DNA of 6,994 nt from NCBI GenBank assembly GCA_013911545.1, contig JACETA010000041.1, forward strand, positions 1 through 6,994, in the 5' to 3' direction. Shown here in pieces: positions 5,756-6,994 of this stretch. The position numbers and the translations under genes are program-made. Positions within the stretch are counted from its first letter, which is position 1, and each line of letters starts with the position of its first letter. The DNA comes from Chloroflexota bacterium (lineage in GTDB: Bacteria > Chloroflexota > Dehalococcoidia > Lucifugimonadales > Lucifugimonadaceae). The notes beneath the pieces were generated by a model that did not search any database, had not been told where the DNA came from, and worked only from the letters and a program-made list of their open reading frames with translations.

Positions 5756-6829
5756 TTATACTGAGAAAAGAAAGTTTACAACATCTCCTGATTTAATGAT
5801 GTAGCTTTTCCCTTCCCCTTTAATAATTCCTTTTTCTTTAGCTTCTTTTTCAGAAGCATAATTTAATATTTCTTCTATATGTACCACTTCTGCTCTAACA
5901 AATCCTCTTGCTATATCACTATGTATTTTTCCTGCAGCTTCAACAGCTGAAGACCCCCTTTTCAATATCCATGACCTGCACTCCTTTTTTCCTGCAGTAA
6001 GAAAGCATAATGTTTTAGAGATATCTAATATTGAAGAATAAAACTGACCTATATTATTTTCTATGTCTAACTCATTCCTGAAATCTTCAATTTCTTTTTT
6101 ACTTAAACCAATTAACTCTTCTTCAAATTTAAGAGGTATTTGCAAAATTTTAGTATCTTGATTTATTAATGATTTTGCATTTTCTAATGTTGAAGGATCT
6201 GCAGATTCTCCTTCATCTGAATTTAAAATTATTATAATTGGTGATTTTGACATTAAAAAAGTGCCTTCAACTAAATCCCTTTCTTCGTCGGATATTTTTT
6301 CTGAGTTGTAAGATTCTCCATTTTCAATCTTTGTGGAAAGATCTTTTAGTCTTTTAATTTTCTTTTCAATATTTTCTTTTTCTTGCTTATTTAATGATTT
6401 ATCAAAATTTGATAAATTAGAAACTCTTTTCTCAATTATTTGGGCATCAATTAGCCTTGATTCAATAACAAATTGTTCTATATCATTAATAAAATTAACT
6501 TCCCCATATGGATGTGGAATAGACTCATCCTTAAAAGATCTTATTACTAAAATTACACCATCAAACTTTTGAATTTCTTGCAAATATTTCTTTTCAAGAA
6601 AATCACTCGAAGAATCAAAATTCATATTAGATTCAGGGTCAGTAATATTTATTTCCCCATAAACCTTTTTTTCAGCATCATACCATTTAGAGATTTTATC
6701 TAAGTTAATATCTGGAACTTTTACAGTACCTATTTTTAAATCTCTATTTTCATTCCTAGTTGAATTAGTTAATGAATTATAAAGAGATGTTTTACCGCTT
6801 TGGGGTAATCCCATAATAAGAAAATTCAT
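5756..6829 (-). CDS. Divergent YchF/Obg-like P-loop NTPase with C-terminal TGS/DUF933 domain
   Basis: This 357-residue protein matches the YchF (OLA1) architecture and length (363 in E. coli): an N-terminal G domain, a helical insertion (about 115-190) and a C-terminal TGS-like DUF933 domain (about 272-357). The C-terminal domain is the strongest match, with FLTAGKKECRSW, AAGKIHSDIARGFVRAEV and a closing SGDVVNFLF. The P loop is GLPQSGKT (7-14) instead of the usual GLPNVGKS. YchF proteins bind ribosomes and often hydrolyse ATP rather than GTP. The nucleotide-specificity site reads LNSDE (202-206) instead of an NKxD GTP motif. The G3/switch II motif (VDIAGLVKGAS in E. coli) is degraded to a short ITDPES-type stretch (62-67), yet His106 aligns with the proposed catalytic His114 of E. 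coli YchF. I therefore call it YchF-like and leave out the symbol: it may be a paralogue beside a canonical ychF elsewhere. No ribosome-binding site is visible before the ATG at 6829. It heads the minus-strand unit. Confidence 0.88.
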   Translation of the reverse strand: MNFLIMGLPQSGKTSLYNSLTNSTRNENRDLKIGTVKVPDINLDKISKWYDAEKKVYGEINITDPESNMNFDSSSDFLEKKYLQEIQKFDGVILVIRSFKDESIPHPYGEVNFINDIEQFVIESRLIDAQIIEKRVSNLSNFDKSLNKQEKENIEKKIKRLKDLSTKIENGESYNSEKISDEERDLVEGTFLMSKSPIIIILNSDEGESADPSTLENAKSLINQDTKILQIPLKFEEELIGLSKKEIEDFRNELDIENNIGQFYSSILDISKTLCFLTAGKKECRSWILKRGSSAVEAAGKIHSDIARGFVRAEVVHIEEILNYASEKEAKEKGIIKGEGKSYIIKSGDVVNFLFSV

Positions 6830-6889
6830 TTAATTTTTTTGAAATTGTTTATGTAACATATCAATATAATATAAGCTTATTAAATATTT
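6830..6889. promoter_or_regulatory. Divergent intergenic promoter region
   Basis: This 60-nt, very AT-rich gap separates two divergent genes and must hold, or lie near, promoters for both. On the plus strand there is an exact TATAAT at 6865-6870, 19 nt before the ATG at 6890. Its best upstream partner, TTGAAA at 6839-6844, is 20 nt away, which is long for a sigma-70 spacer. On the minus strand only weak elements are seen (TATGTT at 6855-6860 with TTAATA at 6878-6883, 17 nt apart). Two adjacent 10-bp palindromes, ATAAGCTTAT (6871-6880) and TAAATATTTA (6881-6890), lie just before the plus-strand start; in such AT-rich DNA they may be chance. Confidence 0.45.
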
Positions 6890-6994
6890 ATGGAAATTAA
6901 CTTAGTTTGTGGTACAAATTTTCACCTTATTGAAAATTATATATCTGAAATAAAAAATAATAGCGACTTCGAATTTGAAAGAATTAATTCTGAA
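6890..6994 (+). CDS. 5' end of a gene, possibly DNA polymerase III delta subunit
   Basis: An ATG at 6890 opens a reading frame of 35 codons that stays open to the right edge. A TAA at 6881-6883 in the same frame rules out an earlier start. The visible protein begins MEINLVCGTNFHLIENYISE and continues with an Asn/Glu-rich stretch. The pattern of a short hydrophobic strand, a Gly and then LIE followed by a helix ending in IK resembles the N-terminus of HolA, the clamp-loader delta subunit, where a strand-Gly-x-[DE]-x-x-L-[IL] start is usual. Only 35 residues are visible, so the product is tentative. There is no clear ribosome-binding site; a TATAAT box lies 19 nt upstream, so the leader would be short. 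Confidence 0.55.
   Translation, partial: MEINLVCGTNFHLIENYISEIKNNSDFEFERINSE

Noticed and set aside
6333..6572. Plus-strand open frame antisense to the YchF-like gene
   Set aside because: It lies opposite the helical insertion of a well-supported gene, and its composition is that of a complementary shadow.

Overview
The window is a dense stretch of AT-rich bacterial core genome: essentially all of it is coding, standard stop codons are used and AGA dominates among arginine codons. It suggests a small-genome, low-GC bacterium, perhaps marine. My best guess for lineage is a low-GC Chloroflexota (Dehalococcoidia/SAR202-like). That rests on the gene content and on remembered resemblance of the unknown protein and the divergent YchF-like protein to Chloroflexota families. 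It is unverified and should be held at low confidence.

Plus strand, 1-3926: the 3' part of rplS (ribosomal protein L19), then def (peptide deformylase), secD and secF. They are packed as one probable operon: 4 nt between rplS and def, 2 nt between def and secD, and an 8-nt overlap between secD and secF. The genes link ribosome assembly, removal of the N-terminal formyl group from nascent chains, and the proton-driven SecDF export motor. The L19 core follows an acidic extension made of four perfect 30-bp tandem repeats that run off the left edge.

Minus strand, 6829-3913: a second compact unit, read right to left. It holds a divergent YchF/Obg-like P-loop NTPase, an unrecognised 226-residue soluble protein, and a HemW-type radical SAM protein. 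Gaps and overlaps are 12 nt and then 44-65 nt. hemW converges on secF and the two coding regions overlap by 14 nt, with a perfect 8-bp hairpin just inside the secF end.

Right edge, 6830-6994: a 60-nt divergent intergenic region (the only real non-coding gap) with a TATAAT box, then the first 35 codons of a plus-strand gene that may be holA (DNA polymerase III delta subunit).

I see no mobile element, tRNA, rRNA, CRISPR array or defence system. The points most worth a second look are the acidic decapeptide repeats on L19, a roughly 165-residue insertion in SecD containing a segment that resembles the SecF periplasmic head, the YchF-like protein with a degraded G3 motif but a retained catalytic-type histidine, and the unknown protein encoded between YchF-like and HemW.
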